Positions 40,705 to 51,520 of a DNA stretch of 64,000 nt are shown piece by piece. The number at the start of each line of letters is the position of its first letter. The first letter of the stretch is position 1. The translations under genes and the position numbers were made by a program. A model generated the notes under the pieces. The model saw only the letters and a program-made list of their open reading frames with translations. It ran no database searches and was not told the origin of the DNA. Origin of the DNA: Cheilinus undulatus (Eukaryota; Chordata; Actinopteri; Labriformes; Labridae); contig NC_054884.1 of assembly GCF_018320785.1 (NCBI RefSeq), positions 19,345,667 to 19,409,666 on the forward strand, in the 5' to 3' direction.

Positions 40705-41568
40705 ATGTTTCCGTTAACAAACCTGACAAACTCTTCAGACTCAACAAAGAGTGAATATTTTTTGTGTAAGGACCAACCAGTGGGTGTTATCATCTGGGTA
40801 TGTATCAGTGTAGTTTCTTATGTTTTTGGGTTTCCTGCAGCTGTTGCTGTACTCTGGGACATAATACAGAAAGGGCAGAAAAGAGTCCAGCTCACCCCTT
40901 ATGACGTCTTTGTATTCAATGCTACTGTCATCGATGGGATTTATTTGTTCTTTACTCTTACAGAGGTGTATAATTATCTACATGGGCATAGCATAGACTT
41001 TACAGCTTTTATGGGCTTTTTGTTTCCATTCAGTCTGTGTGGGAGGCCTCTGTTCACCACCTGTATCTGTGTGGACTGTTACCTGGCTGTGGTTCATCCT
41101 GTTGTCTATCATGCAAACAAGAGTCTGACTCCCAGAATCCTCACAGCTGTTGGTGTTTGGACAGTGACTTTTGTTCTTGGATATATTTTTGTGGAACAGG
41201 AAGGATTTCTTCATAATGTTTTTGATATTGTGTTTTTTGCTGTGACTCTCTCGATTGTTGGATATTGTGACATCACCATCTTCTGGACTTTGAAGAGATC
41301 AAACCCCGCAGGAGGAGCTGTCCATCCACAGAAGAAGAGAGCTCTGCAGGTCATCATCAACAACCTGGTCATTACCTTTACTTTCTATCTGCCACCCGTA
41401 ATCAGTGCGTTGATGTCTGAGTTTTTGAAATTAGACACAACTACCAATTTATGTTGTCTGATATATCCAGTGATGAGCAGCAGGTTAGTGGGTAACTCAG
41501 TTTCACCCATCCTGTATCTGAACAATCTGGGCAAACTGGACTGGCTCAAGCAGTTGTTGCAGAAGTAA
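40705..41568 (+). CDS. Atypical rhodopsin-family GPCR, array copy 1
   Basis: Single-exon 287-residue seven-transmembrane protein. The N-terminus has Asn-glycosylation sequons (N6, N9) and Cys21. TM1 is about 27-53, TM2 69-92, TM3 104-134, TM4 145-163, TM5 172-196, TM6 212-237 and TM7 252-273. A short helix-8-like tail ends NNLGKLDWLKQLLQK. Overall pattern and GFPAA/VVHPV/FYLPP segments suggest the delta group (P2Y/PAR-like), but no ligand class can be assigned. The conserved Asp of TM2 (NATVID) and Trp of TM4 are kept. DRY is DCY (124-126), NPxxY is SPILY, GxxGN is GFPAA, and no TM3-ECL2 cysteine pair is visible. This copy also has Ser in place of the TM5 Pro that its three paralogs keep. The ATG aligns with the paralogs. 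AATAAA motifs follow near 41800 and 41830. A class A receptor is near certain; the identity is unknown. Confidence 0.9.
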   Translation: MFPLTNLTNSSDSTKSEYFLCKDQPVGVIIWVCISVVSYVFGFPAAVAVLWDIIQKGQKRVQLTPYDVFVFNATVIDGIYLFFTLTEVYNYLHGHSIDFTAFMGFLFPFSLCGRPLFTTCICVDCYLAVVHPVVYHANKSLTPRILTAVGVWTVTFVLGYIFVEQEGFLHNVFDIVFFAVTLSIVGYCDITIFWTLKRSNPAGGAVHPQKKRALQVIINNLVITFTFYLPPVISALMSEFLKLDTTTNLCCLIYPVMSSRLVGNSVSPILYLNNLGKLDWLKQLLQK

Positions 41569-41618
41569 ACCTCATTTAATATCTGCTTTGTCTTATCTGG
41601 TGTCTCTTCACCTATAGG

Positions 41619-42219
41619 GTCTCAAACTCAAATTAGCTTGGGGCCACTTTTGGTTTGGTCATCTTGACAAATCAACTGATTGTGTTTCTTTTCCGTTTCT
41701 TTTCCGCTGCATGTTTCTTAAAAATTCAACCAGAATTGGAGGAGAGTAAATGCTTTTTTATTTCCACTGTTTTGTCATTTTCCATGTAAAAGAACCATCC
41801 AGAAATAAATGTGCTGCAGCTGTAACATTATAATAAATCAGACTTGTCACTGTGTGTTTGTGTAACATCTTTCCGAACTCACCACCACATTTACTTACGA
41901 GACAACTTCATCATGTATGAATCACTGATGCTGACAGTGTTTTGATTAATCTGTGACATACAGTATGACTTGCAGATTCAAAGCTAGGAACATTTTCCAC
42001 ATCAGTGAAGACAACTATTGATGGCCCACCTAAATAAATAGACATTCTGATTAAGGTGGTCATGAGTCCATATGCTATTCTTTTCATGGGGCCTAATTAA
42101 CTTATGCTTCAAAAAGAAAAGGTAATTTTCTGCTTAAAATTATGCTATGTATGTCATTGAGTAAAACAAACTTACATGCACAGTTTATCTTTCTATCAAA
42201 TTATATAAATACACAAATA
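41619..42219 (+). repeat. 0.6 kb duplicated flank, copy downstream of GPCR copy 1
   Basis: From GTCTCAAACTCAAATTAGC to the ACACAAATA before a (TA)n tract. By eye it matches 52464-53060 with roughly ten substitutions and a few small indels. It contains no open frame. Confidence 0.85.
41862..42012 (+). repeat. GPCR-array conserved non-coding block, copy B (full)
   Basis: Full-length block, from TAACATCTTTCCGAACTCAC to CACATCAGTGAAGACA, downstream of copy 1. It is included in the 0.6 kb duplicated flank. Confidence 0.65.
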
Positions 42220-42222
42220 CAT

Positions 42223-42224
<2 letters not shown>

Positions 42225-42266
<42 letters not shown>

Positions 42267-42580
42267 GCAGTCATAGCAGTCCTGCAAACCTTGATTGCAA
42301 ATCTACTGAAGACAGACTACAGTTCCTAAGTGCTGACAGGGTCAGGAAATGGTCTTTCTTGGGGTGTCGTCTTCTTAGGATGCCCACTTCTTGGCCTGTA
42401 TCTGACATCCCCTTTCATATGGAATTTGTCCTTCAGTTTGGAGATGGTGCCAGGCCCTACTCCAAATAATGCCACAACTTGGTTTTGCTGAACACCAGTT
42501 TAAAGTTGCCCTGTCCAGATCAGTCAAACGTGACATGCCAGTTCTTGGAGCACACACCTACTGAGTCCTGTAGAAGGTTG
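42225..42580 (-). mobile_element. (TA)n tract followed by DNA-transposase-like remnant
   Basis: A (TA)n run ends at about 42262. The sequence after it (CTTGGGGTGTCGTCTTCTTA, CAGTTTGGAGATGGTGCCAG) resembles minus-strand N-terminal coding sequence of a fish Tc/mariner-type element, possibly the partner of the 53073-53577 MITE. Boundaries and family are uncertain. Confidence 0.4.
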
Positions 42581-43007
42581 TGTTATACTAAGTTCTCTAC
42601 TAACTTTCCCTCAGTAAACGTTCAGATTTTTTCTACATCTTGTCCACCTGTTGTTTTCTTGCAAGTTAGTTTTAGTACAACTAAAAAATCTGAGTTTTTA
42701 GAATTCTACTCATTAAACTAACAGTTACTGAAAGGTGTGTTCCTCATTCACTTTTCCTTTAATTCCTAACAATTTTGCGAACTTTTTCCTCATTGCCTTA
42801 GATATTTCCTCATTTGTTCATCATATTTAGTAAGAATGCAAAATTTTCAAACTTAAACAATCCTAAACTAATAAGTTCTTCATTCACTCTTCTGTTTTTC
42901 TTTAGTAACCATATTCATAGCAAAAAAATATTCTGCTTTGCAAACAAAAGCCATTCATCAGCATATACACTATTCAAATCAAGACAACTGAATCAAACAC
43001 AGCTTGT

Positions 43008-43042
43008 CATATAAAAGAGGTTGACTTGATCAGTTGCTGCAC
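43008..43042 (+). promoter_or_regulatory. Core promoter-like segment of GPCR copy 2
   Basis: A TATA box (TATAAAAG at 43010) is followed about 22 nt later by GATCAGTTGCTGCAC. The TCAGTT resembles an initiator. The segment is conserved with copies 3 and 4 and lies just upstream of the chosen ATG, arguing against the upstream non-ATG extension of the frame. Confidence 0.45.
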
Positions 43043-43064
43043 AGATGGTTGGTGTTTTAAGTCT

Positions 43065-43925
43065 ATGAAAATGTCGTGCATCACAAACTGCTCTGATATA
43101 CATAAGCACCTAGTTCTGTGGTGTGAAGATCATCCTGAAGGTGTCATCCTCTGGACATGTTTCAGTGTGTTTTGTTTTGTTTTTGGGTTTCCTGCAGCTG
43201 TTGTTGTCCTCTGGGACATGATACAGAGAGGACGAAAGGGAGCTGGGTTCACCCCTTATGACGTCTTTGTGCTCAATGCTACTGTCATAGATGGGATGTA
43301 TTTGTTATTTAGTGTAACTGAGTTGTACAACTATCTGCACGAGTTTAATGTGGAATTTGAATTATTTATGATCTTCTTGTTTCCATTTGATCTGTGTGGG
43401 AGGCCTCTGTTCACCACCTGCATCTGTGTGGACTGTTACCTGGCTGTGGTTCATCCTGTTGTCTATCACGCAAACAAGAGTCTGACTCCCAGGGTCCTCA
43501 CAGCTGTTGGTGTTTGGACTGTGACTTTTATTTGTGGAGGTATTTTTGTAAAATTTTATAATCTCATTGACAACATTGGTCAAGTCATGATTTTTGCTCT
43601 GGCTCTCCCTATTATTGGATATTGTGATGTCACCATCTTCTGGACCTTGAAGAGATCGAACCCCGCAGGAGGAGCCGTCCATCCAAAGAAGAAGAAAGCT
43701 CTGCAGGTCATCATCAACAACCTGGTCATTACCTTTACTTCCTTTCTTCCACCAGTGATTGGTGTGTTGATGTCCAAGTGTCTGAACATGGATGGTGTCA
43801 CCACATATTGTCATGTTATGTTTCCAGTGCTGTGCAGCATGTTGGTTGGAAACTCCGTTTCACCCATCCTGTATCTGAACAATCTGGGAAAATTGGACTG
43901 GCTTAGGTGTTTGAGGCAGAAATAA
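43065..43925 (+). CDS. Atypical rhodopsin-family GPCR, array copy 2
   Basis: Single-exon, 286 residues from the ATG at 43065. The next ATG, 43071, aligns better with the MSGLTHIT start of copies 3 and 4 and is an alternative. The open frame extends upstream only through non-ATG codons that overlap the TATA/initiator-like region, so those are not used. N-terminal Cys20 lies in the WCEDH motif conserved with copy 3. The usual TM5 Pro is present (ALPIIGYCD). The E/DRY position is DCY (123-125), the NPxxY position SPILY, and TM6 carries FLPP. ICL3 is the very basic AVHPKKKKALQ. A possible palmitoylation Cys lies in the C-tail (LRCLRQK). No stop or frameshift is seen. Likely a plasma-membrane receptor; ligand and coupling unknown. 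Confidence 0.9.
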   Translation: MKMSCITNCSDIHKHLVLWCEDHPEGVILWTCFSVFCFVFGFPAAVVVLWDMIQRGRKGAGFTPYDVFVLNATVIDGMYLLFSVTELYNYLHEFNVEFELFMIFLFPFDLCGRPLFTTCICVDCYLAVVHPVVYHANKSLTPRVLTAVGVWTVTFICGGIFVKFYNLIDNIGQVMIFALALPIIGYCDVTIFWTLKRSNPAGGAVHPKKKKALQVIINNLVITFTSFLPPVIGVLMSKCLNMDGVTTYCHVMFPVLCSMLVGNSVSPILYLNNLGKLDWLRCLRQK

Positions 43926-45501
43926 ACACTTGTTTTGTCTAGTTCACTAATAATTTTAGTTTATTTGTGTTGTTTAGTTCTGTAATTTCAGAATTACATA
44001 ACGGAAAAATAGTACTTTGCTGCCTGAAACAATTGGGATAAATTAAAAAGGAGGTTCTGATGCTTTGTGTCCTTCTGACATTTGTTTTTTCTCTTGATGT
44101 TAACCTTCAGTCACTCTTAAGTATGTTTATTCAAATTCGCCTAGTCATTGAGGAAGCTCAAAACTTCATTTTTTGTCCCTTTGTTCTTTGATATGTAGAC
44201 CAATTAAAGGACCGCACTATAATAAAAAGAATGTGTTAATCATCGTTGTCCTGCTTCATTAAACAGCATAATAAACACGACTTACCACTTTAATTTTAAC
44301 ATCTTTTAGAACACATCAACACATTTACCTACGAGACATCATTCACATTTGCAAATTACCGACAGTGACGGATGGCTTGTAAAGCCAAAGCCAGGGATTT
44401 TCCATATCAGTGAAGACACATGCTAATACTGCTGTACTTTATTCAAAACAAGTAACAAGGACCACTCCAAGATGGACACAGATTTAGAATACTTTGTTTT
44501 ACTATGCATGGCAGTGATTGAATTGACTACAACTAAAATCCTTCATATTACACTAGCAGTTAAGCCATTCTTAATACTGGCACTTTATGGCCACCGTATA
44601 TTCTGAGCTTAATCATGCACTGAGCAAGCATGGGTTTTTGGCCTTCAAGGAATAATGTTTAATATGCCCTCCTTGACATTATAGTGTATCCACAGCCTGT
44701 GTCTACTTTAAATGTGACATTTTTCCCATTAGTTCTTCTCATGAATGATCATCTCCTTATCCAGACTGTACATTGTCATGTAGCTCTTTTAAGGCCTTTG
44801 CATTTTGAGTCTATTTTTTGTCTAAATTTTTTGCACATTAAAAAAAACAAATTTATCTAATGTTGTGCTATTTACACACTGATGCAGAAACTTCTGGTGG
44901 GGGGGGTTGTTGTTTTTTTTGTTGTTGTTGTTGTTTTTGTTGTTGTTGTTGTTTTTCAGAACATTTGACTTGTATGCTTTTTTGCATCAGTCAAAGTCAT
45001 TTAAATGGATGACTGATTATTCAGATCAGCTTCTGCAGTGAATCCTCACTTTAAACACTGGGCATGCACCATGCATTATGTGGATATCAGCTATAGTATA
45101 TAACAGATACAGGCAGAAGTTTGCACTCAAAGCCATGTAACAGAGGCTGAATTGAAAGTTGCTCTCCATCTCTCCAACTTGGAACAGCAAAATGATGCGT
45201 GAGTGTGTGCTGTATGAAGCCCTCTGCCAGACTACTGTAAAACCCCCTAAAGTATCAAAAGCAGCAAATCAGTACTCAGTACTTTAAGTAAATTCTAAAT
45301 GTCTTACTTTTTACTTTTACTTTGAATACATTTATTGATCACTACTTTTACTTCTACTTAAGTATATTTGATCTAAAGTAACTTTATTTTTGCTTGAGTA
45401 CAATAGTCTGGTACTTTTGCCACCCCTGGTAACATTACTACTTCACCTGAGAAGAATTAGAGGCTGTTTGTGGAAATAGAAAAAGCCATGTCACTGTAAG
45501 G
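43926..45501. other. Intergenic DNA between GPCR copies 2 and 3
   Basis: Contains non-coding block copy C, a (GTT)n-rich tract at 44898-44955 and, at about 45275-45430, a repeat with CTTTTACTT/AGTACTTT units resembling a frequent fish hAT-derived element. No gene or receptor fragment recognised. Confidence 0.45.
44297..44419 (+). repeat. GPCR-array conserved non-coding block, copy C (full)
   Basis: Contains both halves, including ATTTGCAAATTACCGACAGT and ATATCAGTGAAGACAC. It lies between copies 2 and 3, not next to a start codon. Confidence 0.6.
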
Positions 45502-45576
45502 TTAACATCAGTCAGAATACACCACTACATTTACCTAAAAGATAACTTCATCTATAATCTGCAAATCACTGAATGG
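45502..45576 (+). repeat. GPCR-array conserved non-coding block, copy D (5' half)
   Basis: TAACATCAGTCAGAATACAC to CTGCAAATCACTGAA, about 220-300 nt upstream of the copy 3 ATG. Confidence 0.6.
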
Positions 45577-45685
45577 AAAACTTGTTTTGTATTAAGTTAG
45601 ATGCTCTGAGTATACATGCACAATCAAATGGCTATCATCTGCACGCACCCTATTAAAATAAATATTGCACAAGCAACGTCAGCAT

Positions 45686-45720
45686 GCCATATAAACAGTT
45701 GACTTGTTCAGTTGCTGCAC
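45686..45720 (+). promoter_or_regulatory. Core promoter-like segment of GPCR copy 3
   Basis: CATATAAACAG followed by GTTCAGTTGCTGCAC, about 80-110 nt before the ATG. This is the same arrangement as in copies 2 and 4. Confidence 0.45.
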
Positions 45721-45798
45721 CTTAGTCATTTTCTACTGATGCATGAAGCAGAGAGAAGCTGATTTACTAATTTTGCAACCATAAGACCAACACACCAA

Positions 45799-46662
45799 AT
45801 GTCTGGGTTAACTCACATCACAAACTTCTCCAACTTGACAAATAATCTTTTTTTTTGGTGCGAGGATCATTGGGGGGGCTTGATGGTCTGGGCATGCATA
45901 AATGTGGTTTCTGTTGTTTTTGGATTACCTGCAGCTGTTGTTGCACTCTGGGACATGCTCCAGAGAGGACGACGAGGAGCCCACTTCACCCCATATGACG
46001 TCTTTATCTTTAATGCAACTCTCATAGATGGAATTTATTTGCTCTTTTGTTTGCCAGTGGTTTATAACTATTTCCATGGAAGAAGCTGGAACTTTAAGGC
46101 ATTTTTGGACTTTATGTTTCCACTTGATCTGTGTGGGAGGCCTCTGTTCACCACCTGTATCTGTGTGGACTGTTACCTGGCTGTGGTTCATCCTGTTGTC
46201 TATCACGCAAACAAGAGTCTGACTCCCAGGGTCTTCACGGCTGTTTCTGTTTGGACCCTGACTCTTATTTGTGGAGGTATTTTTGCAAAATATTCAGAGT
46301 CTCTTGACAGGTTCTTCCAAATTGTATTTTTTGCTCTGACTCTGCCAATTATTGGATATTGTGACCTCAGCATCTTCTGGGCCTTGAAGAAATCAAACCC
46401 TACAGGAGGAGCTGTCCATCCACAGAAGAAGAAGGCTCTGTTGGTTATCATCAACAACCTTGTCATTACTTTTACTTCCTATCTGCCACCAGTTATTAGT
46501 GTGTTAGTAAGTGAGTTTCTAAACTTGGACCAAGCTACTGCTCTCTGCTCTGTAATGTTTCCAGTGATGTGCAGCATGTTAGTAGGAAACTCCGTTTCAC
46601 CCATCCTGTATGTGAACAATTTGGGAAAACTAGACTGGCTTAGGTGTTTGTGCCAGAGATAA
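45799..46662 (+). CDS. Atypical rhodopsin-family GPCR, array copy 3
   Basis: Single-exon, 287 residues, colinear with copy 1 without gaps. Sequons lie at N9 and N12, with Cys21 (WCEDH) and Cys250 in ECL3. TM1 reads GLPAA where P2Y/PAR-like receptors typically have GLPAN. TM2 NATLID keeps the sodium-site Asp. DCY is at 124-126, LPIIGYCD is in TM5, TSYLPP in TM6 and NSVSPILY in TM7. The tail LRCLCQR offers two palmitoylation cysteines. The MSGLTHIT start and about 80 nt of 5' leader align closely with copy 4, marking these two as the closest pair. A poly(A) signal AATAAA lies near 46950. The frame is intact. Ligand unknown. Confidence 0.9.
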   Translation: MSGLTHITNFSNLTNNLFFWCEDHWGGLMVWACINVVSVVFGLPAAVVALWDMLQRGRRGAHFTPYDVFIFNATLIDGIYLLFCLPVVYNYFHGRSWNFKAFLDFMFPLDLCGRPLFTTCICVDCYLAVVHPVVYHANKSLTPRVFTAVSVWTLTLICGGIFAKYSESLDRFFQIVFFALTLPIIGYCDLSIFWALKKSNPTGGAVHPQKKKALLVIINNLVITFTSYLPPVISVLVSEFLNLDQATALCSVMFPVMCSMLVGNSVSPILYVNNLGKLDWLRCLCQR

Positions 46663-49039
46663 ACTTCATTAACCATCTTCATATTAAATTAGATTATTAT
46701 TCGTCTGAATGTATTGTATATAGTGTTAGTAGCAGCTATGATAGGTTGTATTATCAGACAGATGTTTAGCTTCAATCCTGTTTTGGAGTACTAACCATTT
46801 TGAGATGCTTTTCCTCAGTGTGTTCACATAGCATGCACACGTTTTATTGTATGTGTACAGACACAGGACAGCTACAAGCTGTATGTATATAACTGTATCT
46901 TTCTGCATGCATATTCCTTATATATGCTGGGATGTTTATCATTTTTTTAATAAAACATGTTGACATTTAATGTTCTCTATGTGTACAAAAGGCACAAACA
47001 TGCTTAGCTGTGTTTTATTTATGTCTGTGCACCTCAGAGGATATTTCTACATGTAAGTAGTATTTTCTTCTTTAAGATTATTTCTTATCTAATCCTATCT
47101 TACAATGAAAAACCCTGCCATCATGTGTATGCATTTTTCAACTATATCATTTGCAAATAACTGATGGTGACACTGAGTTGTGGTTGATTTGATGCTTGTA
47201 TATTCAAAGAGAGACATATTTTCCACATCAAAGAAGACACCTGTAAATTCACAAAAGAAAGCACAAAACATGTGACATTATTCTGTGTGTATCAGCTTGT
47301 AACTCAGACAAACATTTCAGTGAGTATACCTTGGTCAATACATTCATTTTCTTTTATAACTGACCCCTGGCTAAGCCCCTCCCTAAAATGGCCACTGTCC
47401 AATCCTGTGTGCTAACAGGACCTTCACATTTTTGGAGTGTGGTGTTGAATTGTTCGCTTTCACAAAGTTGAAAAACCAAGAGGAGGGATGTTGGATATGA
47501 ATAAAACAGTGTGGAAGACCACATGAACACCAGCAGGGATTTAGTTATGTTAGCAAAGGGCTAACGTAAACATACGTGATTTAAAAGCTAACTCTACATT
47601 GGCTTTAAATGTAATCATGTATTACGTTACTCTACTGTGCAAGAGCAATGTTGTTTCACTCTGTTTGTTCCAATAGGTCCCATATTTATGTCAGGGTTCT
47701 GACCCAAACTGAGCCTGATAGTAGACAGAGCTGTTGTTTCACTGTTAAGGCTTGCCTGTTTACACAGATCACACATGATCAGACCATGAAGATGACAATT
47801 AAAAGTTATTATTCTTTTATATCTATATGTCAGTTATTTAAACATGTGGGAAAACGTGATCAGCTGTTTCTTCCATAAATACAGTGAAACATTTAATCAG
47901 GATCTTCTTACTAAAAGCTCATCAATGTGAACCATCTTAACCTTAACATCAGCTTGCAGAGAATACAAAAAAAAGCATGTAAACCTAACACTGAGTATGC
48001 TCTTATTTTAAGACAAAAGACCATTTCTTTTCAGTGTGCTTTGAGTAAAAACACCTGCCTAACTGGCTTCTTAACTAGCGTTAGCACGCTAATCACAGTT
48101 AGCACTGTGTTAGCATTAGCTTGTGTTTTAGCTCTCTACCTCACAATAACACATAGATCAGTTGCTGCTATGCATTTCTAAGTAAACAAAGTGATTTCCT
48201 GCAGTGACTGATCACATGAAACTGAATTTATTCATTCAAGGGACTTTTTAGCCCGTTCCAGTAAAGACTGAGATGGACTTTAGCGAGGACAAAAGCCAGT
48301 ATCAGCGTCTTCTATTGTTTCAACTGTAGCTTAGCAACACTCATACAGAGGCCGATTACAAGGTCTCTACATGCTGTAAGTACAGACTAGAACTTTACTC
48401 AGCTTCATTACTACTGTTTTTCTCTGACATTATGGAACCAGAATTATGTTTATGGTCAGCTTACCTTTTAGTAACAGAAGAAAATACATGTCAGATCAGA
48501 GGCGCTCTGTGTTACAAGCAGACTTCAACTCTCTCACCACGTACTGATGACTTCCTCTACTGCCACCTGTTGCTCTCATTGTGCCTAAGTTCAAAAGTAC
48601 CCTAGTTTGAACGTAACTTCTTACTTATGATGGAGTTTATGCTCTCCTAACATATGGGTGTTGCACCAGCTGAGATATTTTCAACAAAGACTTACGTTGT
48701 CACTCAAATATTACACCTACCTCCTACTAGGTGTAAAGTCCTCTGTAAAATTTCGCTGTCATGGTGATAGTTTTGAGAGGTGGGATACCTCAGAGGATGA
48801 CGAGGAGTAGGCTAGAAGATTTTACTGGCAATTTTTCATCAGCAGTGTGTTCTCCATGATCAATAACACTGTTGTTTTCCATGAGTGGCAGTATTTTCCG
48901 CCAACTAAATAAATTATCTAGTGTTATTTGCAATTTTACCACCCGATGTCAGTGTTGTTATTTTATACTGGGTCTAGGTTAAGGCTGTAGTCTTCAATAA
49001 TCACCTTGGAAAAATGCTTTGCCCTGTTTTTCATCCACA
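46663..49039. other. Intergenic DNA between GPCR copies 3 and 4, left part
   Basis: Contains the copy 3 poly(A) signal near 46950 and block copy E. No receptor pseudogene was recognised; repeated GTTAGCA/TTAGC motifs lie at 48075-48120. Confidence 0.4.
47136..47240 (+). repeat. GPCR-array conserved non-coding block, copy E (3' half)
   Basis: Contains ATTTGCAAATAACTGATGGT, GAGTTGTGGTTGAT and CACATCAAAGAAGACAC. It lies about 0.5 kb downstream of copy 3 with no gene directly following. Confidence 0.6.
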
Positions 49040-50720
49040 CTCGACGCTGTCACCGTGTGTTCACACCAAACATGAATGATCACCTGTTCATGCAAATCTG
49101 AATGTGCAAATAAGGAGAGTTTATGCCTTTAATTGTTCTAAAAATAAATAACTTGTTTCACCCGCGCATCAAATCCCGTGTATGCAAGTGCCCAAAGACA
49201 CAAGAGGGGAGGGGCTGTCTTCTCACACAACCAACATTTCAGTCAGTCGTCAACAAACATGGCTGAGCTTGACTGCATTAAGAGGATTGCTGCTTTGAAT
49301 CTACTATGACAAAGTACCCAACAACAGTATTCATAATTTACCACACAGTAAAAACTGGAGTGTTAATTTCCCAGCGTTACGTTGATTTAACTCCCTAAGT
49401 GTAATTTTAACTCCACCCTGAGTTAAGTGGTCTTCAGTGTTTGAGTTGTTTGACAGTGCTGACCCCATCAACACTGCAGAGGGTCAACTTTCTGCCTACT
49501 TTCATTTCAAAATTTGAATAATTTTCCCATGATGCCCTTATGCAGAGTGTTTATATGTGTTTTAGATGTTTTGAATTGTGTTTGGATATGTTTAGATGAT
49601 GCCTATTGTACAGTAATCATTGCTCGGAGTCCTTTGTTCATGTTTCTGGTGGGTTGTTGAAGAGTTTTTAGTTTTTAAACTTTCCACCATGAGTGAAATT
49701 GTTTACTGAGTAAGTGACTTCCTGCCTGTGGCAGCACAGTGTAGCCTGTGTGTGAAGTAACAGGAGCTGCATAAATAAGCAAAGTGTGTCTATCACTTAT
49801 TATAAGTTTCAATAATGTAATGTATGTGAAATTTCCTGAGTATTACACTTAAGACATTGATAAATAATGTTCTTAATCAATCTGCTGGAACACATTAAAA
49901 AAGAATGATCTTTCTAAGGTGTTAAACAACACCTTCATGTGTTGAAAAGTAACTCTTAAATACTACGATGTATCACTATTGGGGAACTATATAAACTCAG
50001 CCTAGGTGTTAAATTCAACACTATGGGAGTTGAATTAACACTGACACAGAGCTGATTTGTTATTACAGAAGAGTAGATAACCAACACAACTGGAAGTAAT
50101 TTTTACACTCCTCAGAGTTGATTAACCTGTAATGTTAAGTTTTTTAACACTGTACAGTGTAAGCCAGTATTAATTTTTTACTCAATTTTGAGTTAATTTT
50201 ACTCTGAAATTTTAACACTGTGGAAAGAGTTAATTTAACACCAATTCTGATAAGCACCAAATACACTCAAACAGAGTGTTAAACTTAACTCTTTAAGTGT
50301 TAATTTAACACTACAAAATTTGCTGTGTAGGCAATCTGACCTCCTCACTCCCTTACCTTCAAGTGGGCTCTTTTTTATTCCTGTGCTGGTAGAACAGACA
50401 TGTTGTGTTGTATAGCTCAGGGTAGCCACAGACAAATACCACAAGTTTCTCCTCCATTTTCCAGTTAAATGAACACCCTCCTTCCCAGACTGGTTCTTCA
50501 GGGATCCTCCAGTGACATATACAATACATCATTGGGGGATCTCCATGCCGATTGGGCATTGGATTTCAGTTTTTTCAACTCTCGCTAATAAGCGAAAGAA
50601 GTGAATGGCGTGTTGAACTCGACGCAAATTCACCTCATTTACGCCATTTGTGCTGCCCAAGGCAAATTTGCGTCTACTTGCTTCTTTACGTTGACTTTAC
50701 ATATAATTAACTTGCACAAA
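49040..50720. mobile_element. Composite of two nested DNA transposons (Harbinger-like outer, MITE inner)
   Basis: The outer sequence has GTGTTCACACCAAACATGAA at about 49058 and, at the other side, GACGCAAATTCACC, AAATTTGCGTC and similar text that recalls fish Harbinger-type non-autonomous elements. The inner element (about 49337-50328) opens ACACAGTAAAAACTGGAGTG and closes AACACTACAAAATTTGCTGTG. Its ends are full of GTTAATTTAACAC-like inverted motifs. Family assignment is from memory and tentative. Confidence 0.5.
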
Positions 50721-51218
50721 TGGTGTAAACACATCAGAGGATTAACGGCACTTAGCATAAAATGTTATTAGCTATTAGCCTGATGATTGAACACAAGGAG
50801 CAGCACTGGAACAAACACTGGGTTAAAAATGCTTTTCACTGATTGATCAAATTAAGTGAAAACGTCATGTCTGCAACAACAACAATAATTTGGACATAAA
50901 GCTCTATGGAAAAAAGATCAACTTATGAACTAAAACTTACACCATAAGTTTAGACAGTGCTTACCTATAGCTGGTCCAACAGGCCGCTGGTGAGTGCTAT
51001 TACTTCCATATGCATAGAGCGCCCTCTGCTAACCTCTCTGTTTAGCAGGAATACAGACCATAAATTAGAACACTGGTTCCCTCATACAGTCTCTGCTAGA
51101 GTGACGTAACAGAACTGTCCAAATTTGACAGGTGAATAAGGAGGCACATTATTGCTTTACGTGAAAAGTATTAGAGACTGTTTTACTGTTATTTGAAAAA
51201 AGCATCATCACTGTATGT

Positions 51219-51290
51219 TTAACATGAGTCAGAACTCACCACTTCATTTACCTAAATGTCAACTTCATTTATAATCTCCACATCAGTGAA
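51219..51290 (+). repeat. GPCR-array conserved non-coding block, copy F (5' half)
   Basis: TTAACATGAGTCAGAACTCA onward, about 230-300 nt upstream of the copy 4 ATG. Position matches copy D relative to copy 3. Confidence 0.6.
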
Positions 51291-51400
51291 TAGGAAACGT
51301 GTTTTGTAATGCAATAGATGCTGTAAAAATAAATGCAGTCTAGGTTGTTAACTGCAAGCATTATCTATTCAAATTAGCTTTGTGTTATTAATCACAACAT

Positions 51401-51435
51401 GTCATATTTATGGTTGAATTGCTTAGTTGCTGCAT
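51401..51435 (+). promoter_or_regulatory. Core promoter-like segment of GPCR copy 4
   Basis: CATATTTATGG followed by GCTTAGTTGCTGCATC, about 85-120 nt before the ATG. It aligns with the copy 2 and copy 3 segments but has a weaker TATA and initiator. Confidence 0.4.
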
Positions 51436-51520
51436 CGTAGGTTGGTGTTCTCCATTGCTTTATAAAGCAGAGAGTTGGAGCTGATGTATCATTATTGCAA
51501 CCATAAGACCAGCAATCCAG

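Noticed and set aside
43026..43064. N-terminal extension of GPCR copy 2 by 13 codons
   Set aside because: The extended frame starts at a TTG codon and overlaps the conserved TATA/TCAGTTGCTGCAC promoter segment. ATG 43065 or 43071 is the plausible start.
43362..43814. 150-codon minus-strand frame opposite GPCR copy 2
   Set aside because: Antisense shadow of the receptor; similar antisense frames in copies 1, 3 and 4 simply reflect the homologous sense sequence.
48075..48120. GTTAGCA/TTAGC motif cluster as a regulatory array
   Set aside because: Short, imperfect and in unassigned intergenic DNA; not distinguishable from chance by eye.
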